Shown here piece by piece: positions 54,270-64,000 of a stretch of DNA of 64,000 bases; position 1 is the first letter of the stretch, and each line of letters begins with the position of its first letter. Under the pieces are notes generated by a model, which worked only from the letters and a program-made list of their open reading frames with translations, made no database searches and was not told the DNA's origin. The DNA comes from Reticulitermes speratus (taxonomy: Eukaryota; Arthropoda; Insecta; Blattodea; Rhinotermitidae), in contig JAJKFL010000003.1 in assembly GCA_021186555.1 (NCBI GenBank), forward strand, positions 38,411,908 through 38,475,907. Direction: 5' to 3'. Both the position numbers and the translations under genes were made by a program.

Positions 54270-55231
54270 GCTGCTTGCGGAAGAACGGACGGACATGCTA
54301 GCATGCAAAATCTACCCATTTCTTTGTTCGTTTTCTGAACTCATAAAAACATTTATTCCTCCGAAAGCTTCTCCTCCTTGAATGAAAAATCACAATTAGT
54401 TTGCCCACTGGCCTTGTGGTCTTTAGAGTGGGAGTGTCATAAACAATGCAATCTGTACGGTGGGCGGGACTCTTTATCTACCCTAGCACTGACATAGGAA
54501 ACTGGTTACTGGGTTGTATGTCAGATAAAGGCACCACACTGCCCAAAAAATTAACTAACCCAGAATGGGGCTGACACTATCCATATCACGCAGCCAAAGC
54601 AATGCTTTCTGGCCGCATTTTATTTATCACGTTCTTTTGTTATTGCCTATCGATAAATGCTCGTTGAGTCAATAGAATGCTGACCGCAGTATACAGTTAT
54701 CAGTCAGATTACCAACACTAGGATTACTAGGCTGAGGTGTTTCCACAGACTTGACTCCATATGACGGTTATGTATAAATGTAGCATTACTAGGTTTCTGT
54801 AGTCTGTCTATCGTCTCGTATTCCAAGAAGTAAAAAATGTATACAAGACACTAGGCAAAATACAGCAACCTGGTAATACTAAACTTAATATATCATCCAC
54901 AGAACCTTTTACAGCGAAAATATTTGTCTACGTTACTCAGAAGTTGCTGAAACATTATAGAAACTAGTCAATAAACATAAGCAGCTGTTTTCTTGCACGC
55001 AGCCTAAATCTCAGTTGCTTCTTTTTCCTCTTTAACCAAAACGTCAAAGAGTTACTTGTATGAACCACCTTCTGTAACCTTCAAACACTCTATATTTGTG
55101 TTCCCATGATTCTTGCAAAAACGGCCATCCTTTTCCTAAAAGCATTAATCGATTGGTTTTTCTAATGGGCAAGGAGCTTCGCCTCTGTGAGGTACGACAT
55201 TAATCTTTATATGTGTACCTCGTATAACGTA

Positions 55232-55530
55232 GAGGGCCGTCACTCCTAACCACGGCGACCCGGGTTTGAGCCCCGCCATTCTATGTGACATTTGTGGTGG
55301 ACAAAGTGGCACTAGGAAAAGTTTTCCTCCTACAACTTCGATTTTCCCCTGTCAGTATCATTCATCTGTTGCTCCATAATCATCTTCAACTTCAAAACTA
55401 CTTTCAACAGAGCAAACCATCGAATCCTGGAGACCTTCCAGCAAAAGTGATGCTCTTTCGGAAACTGGAGAGCATCAAGAAAGAAAAGTACTTTCACTGT
55501 TTTGTTGGTCTTCAAATGGTTGTGACAGTT
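55232..55530 (+). mobile_element. Family B SINE with variant tail
   Basis: Decayed head with CGACCCGGGTTTGAGCCCCG as B box, body ATTTGTGGTGGACAAAGTGG, then a tail with AGCATCAAGAAAGAAAAGTA and TTGTTGGTCTTCAAATGG. It shares that tail with 44330-44420. Confidence 0.7.
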
Positions 55531-55587
55531 CATTTAATTGAAGTGAGATCAACGATTACATTGTAGTTCTTGTTTACCTTAAAACCG

Positions 55588-55830
55588 GGCGAGCTGGCTA
55601 GAGTGGTAATGCTTCTGTCTTGTATCCGTGAGATGTGCGGTTAGAAACTCGACTGGGGCACTGGCAGTTTTGCGTTGCTTTTCTCAGTCCTTACAAGCAA
55701 ATGCCGCGGTAGTACGAGTACCCCAAACAGGCTAAGTTTGCGTCCTTCCATCAATTCATCATTATTCATCATCTTACCTTTCGATGGTATTTGGTCTGAG
55801 CTACGGACAGGGCAGGTAAATACAAAAATA
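55588..55830 (+). mobile_element. tRNA-derived SINE, separate family
   Basis: GGGCGAGCTGGCTAGAGTGG resembles a tRNA 5' half with A box, and GCGGTTAGAAACTCGACTGG is a degraded B box. The body holds CCGCGGTAGTACGAGTACCC and ends GAGCTACGGACAGGGCAGG. No second copy was identified in this window. Confidence 0.5.
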
Positions 55831-56159
55831 AAAGAATTTCATGATAAAATATACATTTTCAATTAAATATGATTAATTCGATTAGTGTGTTTGCATGGTG
55901 AAACTGCAGAATGTGACAGTCATGTGGTCGTGGGGTCAGAATGTGGTGAGCACACCTTAGGGACGAAAGGCAAGGACTGAAGTATGACGGACAATATTGA
56001 AGGAGACGGAAGTTAACCCACTTAGATTGAAATGTAAGCCTGAAGTTTTAAATTGCAAGCGCCCTTAAAGTGTTGTATGCAAGAGATTTAGTGTCGTAGC
56101 AATAACCAGGGATAAAACGCTGTGGCATTTTTATGACTAAGCATTTTACTGCATTAGAC

Positions 56160-56240
56160 CATGGGCGTCAAACCCGCGGCCCGCAAGCCGCATGCAAAAC
56201 GCCACGATGTAATATGCGGCCTACGATCACGTTTGTGAAT
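56160..56240. mobile_element. hAT-type terminus fragment
   Basis: GGGCGTCAAACCCGCGGCCC, then GCAAGCCGCATGC and ATGCGGCCTACG, resemble the GTCAAAC-CGCGGCCCGC...CATGCGGCC subterminus of hAT/Charlie-like transposons. The other end was not located. Confidence 0.45.
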
Positions 56241-56595
56241 TATGTGTGTACTGTAAAACCTACACAATAATTTAGGTGCTTAGGTATACTATATATTGTT
56301 ATTTTTCTACGTGCGTCCCACGAAACAGCTCACAATAGCGGGCGTGGCTCTTTACCTTGAAAATGCTGGACTCCCATGCATCGACAAAACGGAGAACTCA
56401 AGACAGTGAGAGAAAAATACAGTGTTATCCATAGCCTGTAACTAAAATGCATCGTGCACGGCTGTCTGAAATGGTCTGACTTGCAAACAAGTTTCGGAAG
56501 GCTATTTCTAAAACAAATCGCTATTCTTATCCATTTTTACCAGTATTATGAATGTTTACATAAAAAGCTTTGACTTTATTTTGGTATATATTTGT

Positions 56596-56975
56596 TACTA
56601 CTACCACTTATACTACTACTACCACTACTAATACTACTACCACTACCACCACTACTACTACTAACTAACTCCATGGAGCAGAGTCCTTCTTGAGAAGCTA
56701 ACAGGCCCTCAGCTAGTCAAGAAATTCCCCGCGTTTTATGGAACCCGAAGGTTCATTACCGCACTCACAAGAGCCCGCCACCTGTCCCTATCCTGAGCCA
56801 TATCAATCCAGTCCATGCCCCCCATCCCACTTCTTGAAGATCCATTTTAATATTATCCTCCCATCTACGCCTGGGTCTTCCAAGTGGTACTACTACTACC
56901 ACTACTAATAATACTACTACCTCTACTACCACTACTACCACTGCTACCACTACTACTACCACTACTAATGCTACA
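56596..56975. repeat. TAC/CAC triplet microsatellite split by a LINE tail
   Basis: TACTACTACCACTTATAC-type units at 56596-56671 resume at 56887-56975 after the LINE tail. Confidence 0.85.
56672..56886 (-). mobile_element. RTE-like LINE 3' end embedded in a TAC-rich microsatellite
   Basis: The minus strand reads [20 protein letters not shown] then [16 protein letters not shown]. It runs through GCGGGGAATTTCTTGAC and CTCTGCTCCATGGAGTTAG to a TTAG tail. Both flanks are the same imperfect TAC/CAC triplet repeat. Confidence 0.75.
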
Positions 56976-56999
56976 ACCAACGATATGGCATGACAGCCC

Positions 57000-57400
57000 A
57001 ACTTCGGGCCCTAACCTCATCAATTTTCCTTCCCCACATGTTCCGGTCTAATGCCAATCTTTTGCATCCTGCAGTCCGTAGCATTTTCCCACCATCTCTG
57101 GTCACCGCTTCCTTTGGCTTCGCTATTGTTCGACTGCCAAATATTTTTCCTTCTGAGGTTTTCATTGGAGTTCTTTATCTATACATCCTGCAGACGTGTC
57201 CAGCCCATTCGAGTCTTCAGATTGTGTACAACATCTGTATCCTTACACACACAAACTACTATTGCATTATTAGAACGGATTCTCCACTGCACATTTTCCT
57301 CTCTTTACCCGTATATTCTTCTAAGTATTTTCCGTTCAAAGGCTCCAAGGGCTATTTCCACATTCTTGGACATCGTCCAGGTTTCGATTTTATGATTATT
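57000..57400 (-). mobile_element. Non-LTR retrotransposon reverse transcriptase C-terminal fragment
   Basis: The minus strand reads AFERKILRRIYG, ENVQWRIRSNNA, KTRMGWTRLQDV and then EGKIFGSRTIAKPKEAVTRD, ending RNMWGRKIDEVRARSW. Order and spacing match the post-RT region (FERKILRRI...NGEWRIR...RLRWAGHV...GRPKKRW) of RTE-like LINEs. Frameshifts are present. It is a different lineage from the short tails above. Confidence 0.7.
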
Positions 57401-57789
57401 TACCTAAGTTATTAAGAAATCCGACAGTTAAGACTTTAAGATTTATGATTGTTATGGTTAATTCTTCGATCATTCCGAATAATCGCATAGCTCTTCAATT
57501 GACAGCAAATCTCTTGCACATATCAAGATACATAAATTTTATAGGACTTTTAAACCACAGAATGCATGCGCAGTTAAAATAAGCACCTGCTGATGTTACT
57601 AAGGTGGTACAAATCAGCTCAAAGACAGTTACACAGCGAGGAGCTTGGTAATTTATACTTTTCACTAAATATTATTAGGGTAATCAAATCAACGAGAGTG
57701 AGACGGACGGTGCCTGTAGAACGCAAGGGGAGATGAGGAACACGTATAAAATCAGAGCCGGAAAAACTTAAGGTAATAAACAAATCACT

Positions 57790-57995
57790 TAAGAAAAAAA
57801 GCATGAAGGGGAGGATAACATTAAGCGTGTTTTAAAGAAACAAGATGTATGGTCTGGATTCAAATGGCTTAGGATAGGACCCATTTAGGGGTCCAGTGTT
57901 CACAGTAATGAAACTTTGTGTTTCATAAAAGGGGGTGATGTGACACCTGACCGAGAGTGAACGTCAGGTTCTCAGGACAGACTGCTCCGTGGAGG
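57790..57995 (+). mobile_element. RTE-like LINE tail, strongly decayed
   Basis: GAAGGGGAGGATAACATTAA, a TGGTCTGGATTCAAATGGCT block and the 3' UTR segment TTTCATAAAAGGGGGTGATG, followed by CAGACTGCTCCGTGGAG, align in order with the copy at 28176. Confidence 0.55.
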
Positions 57996-58587
57996 CAACC
58001 TGGTGCTATTTTTTTTAGTAAATCAAGATCCATTCAGCAGTTAAGAGACTAAATATGGCGACGGACAGATATGGATTTGTTATTATACGTTTATTTATAT
58101 AGGACGATAGCAGAACTGTATTCTGAAACCTGTCTATTCACGAAATATGAAACGGTTTATTTTGGCAATGTAGTAAATATAAAAGATTAGTTTTGATATA
58201 CTGATCCAGTCACCGGGGAAATATCAGTGGGAAGTGAGTATAGAAACACCATCATAACTTTCGTTGAAACTTTAACTGGGGTAACTGTTGGTGTTATAAT
58301 CATTGAATGTGGAGCATAAAGTCTGTTAAGGAAACAGCTTCTTTTCTTTTGGGCATGAAACACATTTCCTGAAAAATACTTAACCTAAATAAGAATCCGA
58401 GGAAATAGACTAAAAGGCCATGGAACTCTGTTTATTATCAACATAAATCATGAACTTTCAATCGTACCAAAGGCGTCCAAATTGTTATCGTTAATATTTC
58501 AGTGAAACTTACTTACACAAGTATGCGAAAAAGAATTCGGGAACACTGGAATTAAATGTTTTGTTAATTAAAGATGGGCGATATATA

Positions 58588-58763
58588 TGGCCTAACTCGG
58601 TTATAACGTCACGAAAGGGACTGAATATATTATGTCGATATAAACGGGTGTCGTTATAACCGAGGTTACGGTTAAGAGTGAGGAGTAAATTGATACCACA
58701 ACATATCTGACGCTATAGACGAGATGTCGCATAAACCGACGCCGTTATAACCGGGTTCTACTG
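58588..58763. mobile_element. pogo-like MITE
   Basis: CTAACTCGGTTATAACGTCA, GTGTCGTTATAACCGAGG and GCCGTTATAACCGGG follow the order of the 42244 copy. The right end CTACTG is followed by TATA, compatible with the TA target of this superfamily. Confidence 0.7.
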
Positions 58764-59052
58764 TATATCGATGTCATAACCGTTTAGATGGGTTTTAAGG
58801 GTCGCATAGAAGTGAGAGGTTAGAGTTATGAAGGTCAGGAGTGAAGCGCAGTTTATGGTACCACGACCCTGCGGAATTCGGCGCTTTGACAAGCGTGGCA
58901 TCGTGTAATTTTATGGAGAGGGAGACATCAGCTGCGTGCCCTAGCGCAGTTTCACGTGCTTTTAGCGAAGTTCAGGTACTCGCGTTTTTGACACTGGCTC
59001 AGGCGGATGTGCAACTCTCATTAGTAGGATTCTAATTTGGAATTAAGGAGCC

Positions 59053-59316
59053 TTTTTTTTCCAATGGCTCGACAGCCCCTTGGGGGCCTAGGTCGCCTCA
59101 TTTTTTCGAGGCTTCACGATCACACTTTTTAGACACACCACGTTCGGTAGGAATCCTCTGGACGAGGGACCAGCTCGTCGCAGAGACCTCTACCTGACAA
59201 CACACAACACTCACAAGAAACAGACATCCATGCCTCCGGTGGGATTCGAACCCACAATCCTAGTAAGCGAGCGGCCGCAGACCCACGCCTTAGACCGCAC
59301 GGCCACTGGGATCGGC
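59053..59316 (-). mobile_element. tRNA-derived SINE, family A (alpha body)
   Basis: Full-length minus-strand copy with the poly(T) end at 59053, the reverse of the alpha body, B box (GGGATTCGAACCC on +) and head ending GGATCGGC at 59316. An imperfect flanking repeat TTAAGGAGCC / TTACGGAGTC (8 of 10) suggests an older insertion. Confidence 0.88.
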
Positions 59317-59572
59317 TTACGGAGTCTTACTCACCGAAATTACCGGACAAGTATTACTGTAGTTGTACAACGGATATATGTGCTAACCTTATAAGTGCAG
59401 TTCAGTAAATAAGACAGTGCAGCCAATTAGTGAACAATGAACAATGTTATAGTGAACCATAACCATCAAATTATCAGCTGAACAGAACTGATAATAAGAC
59501 TAATAACCATCTGTAGTTAGTTACGCACTTGTGTGCCGCGCTTTATCCTTCAGTAGGATCGTAAAAATTACC

Positions 59573-59573
<1 letters not shown>

Positions 59574-59610
<37 letters not shown>

Positions 59611-59611
59611 C
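59574..59611. repeat. (CA)n(TA)n microsatellite
   Basis: CACACACACACACACACA followed by TATATATATATATA. Simple dinucleotide tract. Confidence 0.92.
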
Positions 59612-59994
59612 CAGATATATTTTCCGATGACAGATCCCGTGTTCACAACTGACGCATGCTAGTAACCTGCAACTCAAACTTTGTGCAGTCACTGTAATAA
59701 CAATTCCCAACCACCAAAGGAATCGCACGACTGTGCTAGCGCCCAACGGGACCAAGAAGTCGTCGAAAACCTGTGAGGTGTTCTGCATAACGGAAGGGAA
59801 GCTGGTGGGTCGGTTAGAATGTGTTAGTCAATCGCAAATCAAGGGTGTTATATGAGGTCAATGCTTCTCTGTCTCCCTCAACAAAGATCTCATTTGAAGC
59901 GTTTAATTATTTACTAGATATTGCGACGCCATCATACGAAGGTGTGGCGTCACAACTACAAGCTAAACCCCTACGCGCTCTCTCTCTCTCTCTC

Positions 59995-60310
59995 TCTCTG
60001 TACGGTCCATGCAGGACCCTGGCCTCCTTCAGGCTCAATTTCCAGGCGTCACTATCCCTAGCTATTTTTCTCCAGCCTCGAACACCCATTTTCTTCAGAT
60101 CATTTTCAGCATCGTTTAACCATCTCTTTCTTGGCTTTCCAACGGACTTTCTTCACAGTTCTTTCTACTGGCACTCTTTCCACTGTCCTAACCATCGTAA
60201 TCTTCCTTTTCAAATTTCTGAGATCATATCTGCTTCTCTATACAGATCCATCAACTCTTCATTGGTGCGGATCCTCGATACTCCATTTTCTTTTATCAAA
60301 TTTATTTAAA
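59995..60310 (-). mobile_element. Non-LTR retrotransposon C-terminal fragment
   Basis: The minus strand reads RIRTNEELMDLYREADMI, KGRLRWLGHVERVPVERTV and KKRWLNDAENDLKKMGVR, then WRKIARDSDAWKLSLKEARV. This is the usual LINE C-terminal array. A (CT)n tract adjoins it at 59979-59999. Confidence 0.75.
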
Positions 60311-60769
60311 ATAAAATATAAAAAATATTTTATCGATATTTTCCTTTCGCTAAACTACTGCTATTCCATGGAAATCGGGCTTCTGACGTCACATAAAAAC
60401 AACGCTCTGTCATAACCATGAAAATGCGGGTGTGACTCGGTCATTCACCCACAGACCCAGTATATTTATTATATAAAGTGGAGATCCCCAGAAGATTTTG
60501 AGGCTTCGACGAAAACTGAATGCAGTGAAGTCTTCACGTCAATATGGAATAATTACCCAAAGCGTCGGAGACTATCTCACCGTGTACTAATGCGACATAG
60601 CTGTCTGATGACGGAGGCAGAGACCGTATTCGAATAGCTAGCTCACTCTATTTTACGCCTCTCATCATCCGAAAAGACTCACTTGTATTTAGAATGTAGT
60701 CTTCTGGGTTACGTAGTTTAGTATATGGTAGACATTTCGGCGTAACCTATTGAAGGTAAAGCTATCCTT

Positions 60770-61012
60770 CCACATGCTTGACCCTTATGGCTCCAGGAGG
60801 TTGAGGCTCCCAGATTACAAAACAATCGGCACATGAAGGTGGCAAAGTTGTCAGCCCTACGCACCGGCCACCTTAACCCCCAGAGATACCGTGGTACTCA
60901 TTTCTGTTAGAGGCTGAGTCGACACCAGGACCATATTGCAGCCGGAAGAAATCGAACCCGCGACCTTTCGGCTTATAGCGCAGTGCCTCAACCAACTGCG
61001 TCACCGCATATC
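60770..61012 (-). mobile_element. Family C tRNA-derived SINE
   Basis: On + it shows CTCCAGGAGGTTGAGGCTCC, GTTGTCAGCCCTACGCACCG, AGAGGCTGAGTCGAC, the B box ATCGAACCCGCGACC and the A box reverse GCCTCAACCAACTGCGTCAC. It is full length relative to 14824. Confidence 0.83.
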
Positions 61013-61895
61013 CCAATAGAACCAAATCGGAAAAATCGGTTTCCCCCTTCAAATGAAGCAGGTGTGCTAACAACTCGATTGCACAGTTCGGCCGTAACCC
61101 ACTACCTCCTCCGAAATCACGTTAACTACCAATCAGACTACACGGCGTCATAATCAAAAGGGCCACAATATGGTAAACTGACACTGCAATAAAAACTTCA
61201 GATCTTAGGTAATTTATTTCTCTTTAGAGAACTTAGCCAACATGCAAAACGAATTAAGGAAACCAGAACTAACGGGTCCACGCAATGGACTGATTTATTG
61301 TCTTCATTAATCGTGTCATAGTAACAATCTTTTGTTGCGTGTTCTTATTTAGGATATCAGTTGTCAATGAGAAGAAGCCAAATACTTTCAGTACTAGGCC
61401 TAATAACGAGGCAAGTCAATTACACGTTTTTCCTCCGTGCATCCGATCGAGCCTTCCACTTAAATTTAGACAGACAGCCAGACAGACGCTCATGTTTTAA
61501 TATCGCACCTGACGTACAGCATAGGAAGACGTAACGTTCATAAACGGATCTTTGCTAACTGCATATCACAACTCCTCGGTGATAATTTCGGAATGATTTT
61601 TGAACTCGTCTTTGACATGCGATATGCATATAGATGCCTCCCAGAGATCGATGCAGAGAATAACGAGTTATAATTTCGACATTACTTTGCCTGTGTGCTA
61701 TGACGTCATTTGAACGTGCAGTGCTGTCAAGGTCGCTATTGACAACCGCGGAATGTGTGATGTGAACTTGGGGCTTGCGATCGTCAATCGGTGAGGAAAT
61801 ATAACCTTTGAAGTCTTTAAATAAGCTTGCTTTTTTTTATCCTTTAATGTAAGTAAACCCACTAACAGTAAGATGTAAAATCCTGCCGTGATAAG
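61013..61895. other. No gene recognised
   Basis: A family J terminus (GACTACACGGCGTCATAATC) occurs at 61136. Otherwise anonymous. Confidence 0.5.
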
Positions 61896-62148
61896 CAGTG
61901 GCGTGTATGGGGGGAGGTGAGTGGTGCGGCCGCCTCGGGCAGCAGAGTCAAAGAGGCGGCAAAATGGGCAGAAAATGGATATTTGACATAAAAATTATGT
62001 TCTGTTCTCAACAAGTTTTGAATTATTGAGACGACTGTAAGGAAATTTAATAAATAATTCTGATTTTCTTTAAGTTCATTATTGCTGTTAAAAAAAATAG
62101 TTGTGTTAATACTCGTCCGGGGTGCCAGAAAACCTAGCTACGCCACTG
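61896..62148 (+). mobile_element. hAT-like MITE, CAGTGGCGTAGC family
   Basis: CAGTGGCGTGTATGGGG start, GTGCGGCCGCCTCGGGCAGC, and a well-preserved end AACCTAGCTACGCCACTG. Flanks GTGATAAG/GCGATACA are too diverged to claim a TSD. Confidence 0.8.
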
Positions 62149-62405
62149 GCGATACAAATGATAATTCATAAACCTTATTCTGTGATGCAGAATCTTCTCT
62201 GCTATGTAGTCGCCGTAACGTTATTGGACTTCCTTCATAGCTATTTGTTTTATTACTAATTGTTAAGAGTTTTGGAGGCAGAAGCGCCAACATCTAAACA
62301 GAAATTTAATGTCAAATGTAACAATATGCTACAGTCTTGCTAGGGAAACCGTGTGTAGGCTGCATAAATGTTGCAGATATTTCGAATAAAATTTGTATGT
62401 GTAAT

Positions 62406-62668
62406 CAGAGGCGTAGCGAGGGTGGTGGGTGTTACTACCGCCCCGGGCAGCAGAATCCAAGAGGCGGCAGAATGGGCAGCAAGACGAGCATATTAAATAG
62501 AAAATTTGATTTTCTGCACTCAATAATCTTTCAATAATTTAAAAATTATTGAGCCAAATAAGACGAAATTCAACAAATAATTGTGATTTTTTAAAAGTTC
62601 ATCATTTGTGTTAGGGCGACCGTTCTGATCAATCGCCCCGAGTGCCTAAAAACCTAGCTGCGCCACTG
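62406..62668 (+). mobile_element. hAT-like MITE, CAGTGGCGTAGC family
   Basis: CAGAGGCGTAGCGAGGGTGG start, ACCGCCCCGGGCAGCAGAAT, and end AACCTAGCTGCGCCACTG. The second of two copies within 800 bp. Flanks TGTGTAAT/TGTGTGGG match at 5 of 8. Confidence 0.8.
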
Positions 62669-62990
62669 TGTGTGGGTTCGTAATTGTTACGATTATAATA
62701 GACCGGAGATTTCTGTAAGAAGTGTTAAATTCTCGTCCTGATTAGAAAGCCAAATGGAAAACACGAAGGATAAAAGAATATGAATTATGATTTTATGCGA
62801 ATTGCTTCCAGCAAGTTTTAGTGGTGTGCGTGACTGCGTGACTGCCAGTGCTTTACGAAGTGTGTGACACGTTGGTAAGGAACGGATATATTGAAACCAG
62901 ACAGACGACGCTCGAATAATGCATGTGAGTGGCGACGGCGTTAAATCTCTAACCGACTGGCAGCAGATGGGATGTAAGGGCTAACGTTAC

Positions 62991-63063
62991 GTCTTCTGGG
63001 ATATAACACGACGTAACTTGGTACATATTCATCAAACTACACGGCGTCTCATCCCAGAAGACC
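62991..63063. repeat. Short foldback repeat, family J
   Basis: GTCTTCTGGGATATAACACG on the left mirrors CGGCGTCTCATCCCAGAAGAC on the right, with a spacer of about 30 bp. Same terminus as the other J copies. Confidence 0.68.
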
Positions 63064-63164
63064 CTAATAGTCACCGCTGTGGAACTGCAAATCTCTTGGA
63101 AAAAGTATTTGTATATTTAGAACACCTCTAACATTACGTTGTGGGAGTAGTTTTAGATGTCTCT

Positions 63165-63447
63165 CTTTTTTTTTATGAAGAGCCCCGCAGCAGAAGCTAC
63201 GGACGCGCCGCAGCCTTGAGGCTTATTGTGCAACCCTGTGATGAAGACGATTAGTGCTTTCTTTCATTTTTCCGAGTAATGGAGAACCGGTGGAATGAAA
63301 TTGACAGGGGAAAACCGAAGTACTCGGGGAAAACCTGTCTCAGTGCCACTTCGCCGACCACAAATCTCACATGGACTGACCCGGGATCGAACCCGGAACT
63401 CCGCGGTGAGAGGCCGGCGACTAACCGTCTGAGCCATGACACGGCCT
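63165..63447 (-). mobile_element. Family B SINE, full length
   Basis: From TTTTTTTTATGAAGAGCCCC through the GCAGAAGCTACGGACGCGCC and GAATGAAATTGACAGGGG body to B box CCGGGATCGAACCCGG and head CTGAGCCATGACACGGCC. The uninterrupted B box here serves as the reference for the B-box insertion at 39931. No clear TSD was seen. Confidence 0.85.
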
Positions 63448-64000
63448 GACACAACCTTTATTTACTATTATTTTTTCAAACACTGCTTGTTTCGATCAAG
63501 CCCATCATCATCATCATCATCATCATCACGTGTTTATGTTATACAAAAATTTAAAACTTAAGGTAAAAATGTAAATTTTTGCGAGATCTCACAAATGATA
63601 CGAAATATAAGTTAATATAACTTGTAATTCTTGATGGCATGTAATTTAATGTGGGGTTATCTCACAAAAAGAGTTAAGAAATTTAAACAAACGTCAAAGT
63701 TTTACGAGTATTATTTCATTAGAATATACACAAATAGAATTGTAGTAAGACTGAGAGGTAAAGCAGTGTAATTTGTTTATTAAATGTAACATGACGAAAT
63801 AATGAGGTCGTCGCTGTTGTGGGATATAGCGCGACAATTTAACGTTGTAAATATTCCGTGTAATTGATTAGCTATGCATTTAGTTGGAACAAATATTGTA
63901 TATTGTTTGATAGTTTATTACCGACGTTTCGGGAAAACGTACTGGTCCCATCGGTCCCAGAACAGCGTAGACCACAAATGAACCACGGCGAAAGCCTATA

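Noticed and set aside
54403..54590. tRNA-like SINE (CTGGCCTTGTGGTCTTTAGA)
   Set aside because: Only an A-box-like string is visible. No B box or second copy was found.
56765..57001. Valine-rich minus-strand frame
   Set aside because: Translation of the TAC/CAC microsatellite fused to a LINE tail.
63503..63529. CRISPR-like or regulatory array
   Set aside because: A plain (ATC)n microsatellite. No spaced repeats exist anywhere in the window.
63905..63955. Hammerhead at the window end (minus GATGGGACCAGTACG..TTCCCGAAACGTCGG)
   Set aside because: The CUGANGA core is missing. Only the GAAACGTCGG half is intact, so it was not listed as a ribozyme.

Overview
This is a eukaryotic, AT-rich and intron-bearing window crowded with transposons, most consistent with a large insect genome. 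The mix of RTE-like LINE tails, tRNA-derived SINEs, hAT-like MITEs and hammerhead-bearing foldback repeats suggests a polyneopteran, perhaps a cockroach or termite. That placement is an inference from repeat content. No operons, bacterial genes or CRISPR arrays are present.

One host gene is recognisable: a calcyphosin-like EF-hand protein (CAPSL family) on the + strand. Four coding exons lie at about 36988-37139, 39455-39633, 42559-42771 and 43780-43881, all with consensus splice sites. They give about 214 residues, close to the family length. Exon 2 carries one extra base that breaks the frame inside EF-hand 1, so the copy is either a pseudogene or a sequence error. Intron 1 holds a broken pogo/Tigger transposase, and intron 2 holds a nested SINE pair.

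The rest is layered repeats. (1) At least four tRNA-derived SINE families occur, called A, B, C and D here; family A has two body types, alpha and beta. Several copies have clean 8-14 bp target-site duplications (TSDs). (2) LINE remnants include one 1.5-kb reverse transcriptase copy (29.58-31.13 kb) and many short RTE-like C-terminal tails. (3) hAT-like MITEs include six copies of a 240-260 bp family, a 440-bp element with a perfect 8-bp TSD, and smaller ones. (4) One element has 255-bp terminal inverted repeats (9651-10942). (5) Foldback elements carry hammerhead ribozyme motifs, some as head-to-head pairs flanked by TSDs. (6) A ~500-bp repeat of unknown class occurs four times. (7) Two pogo-like MITEs are present.

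The two most interesting signals are these. Family A-beta SINEs sit at exactly the same internal point (GGTTCGA^TCCC, the polymerase III B box) of other tRNA-derived SINEs at two loci, with no visible TSD and in the host's orientation; this points to a site-specific retroposition pathway. Complete hammerhead ribozyme cores, with pairing stem I and short palindromic stem III, occur at 6.2-6.4, 26.0-26.3, 28.04 and 29.12 kb, alongside a long tail of decayed relatives.
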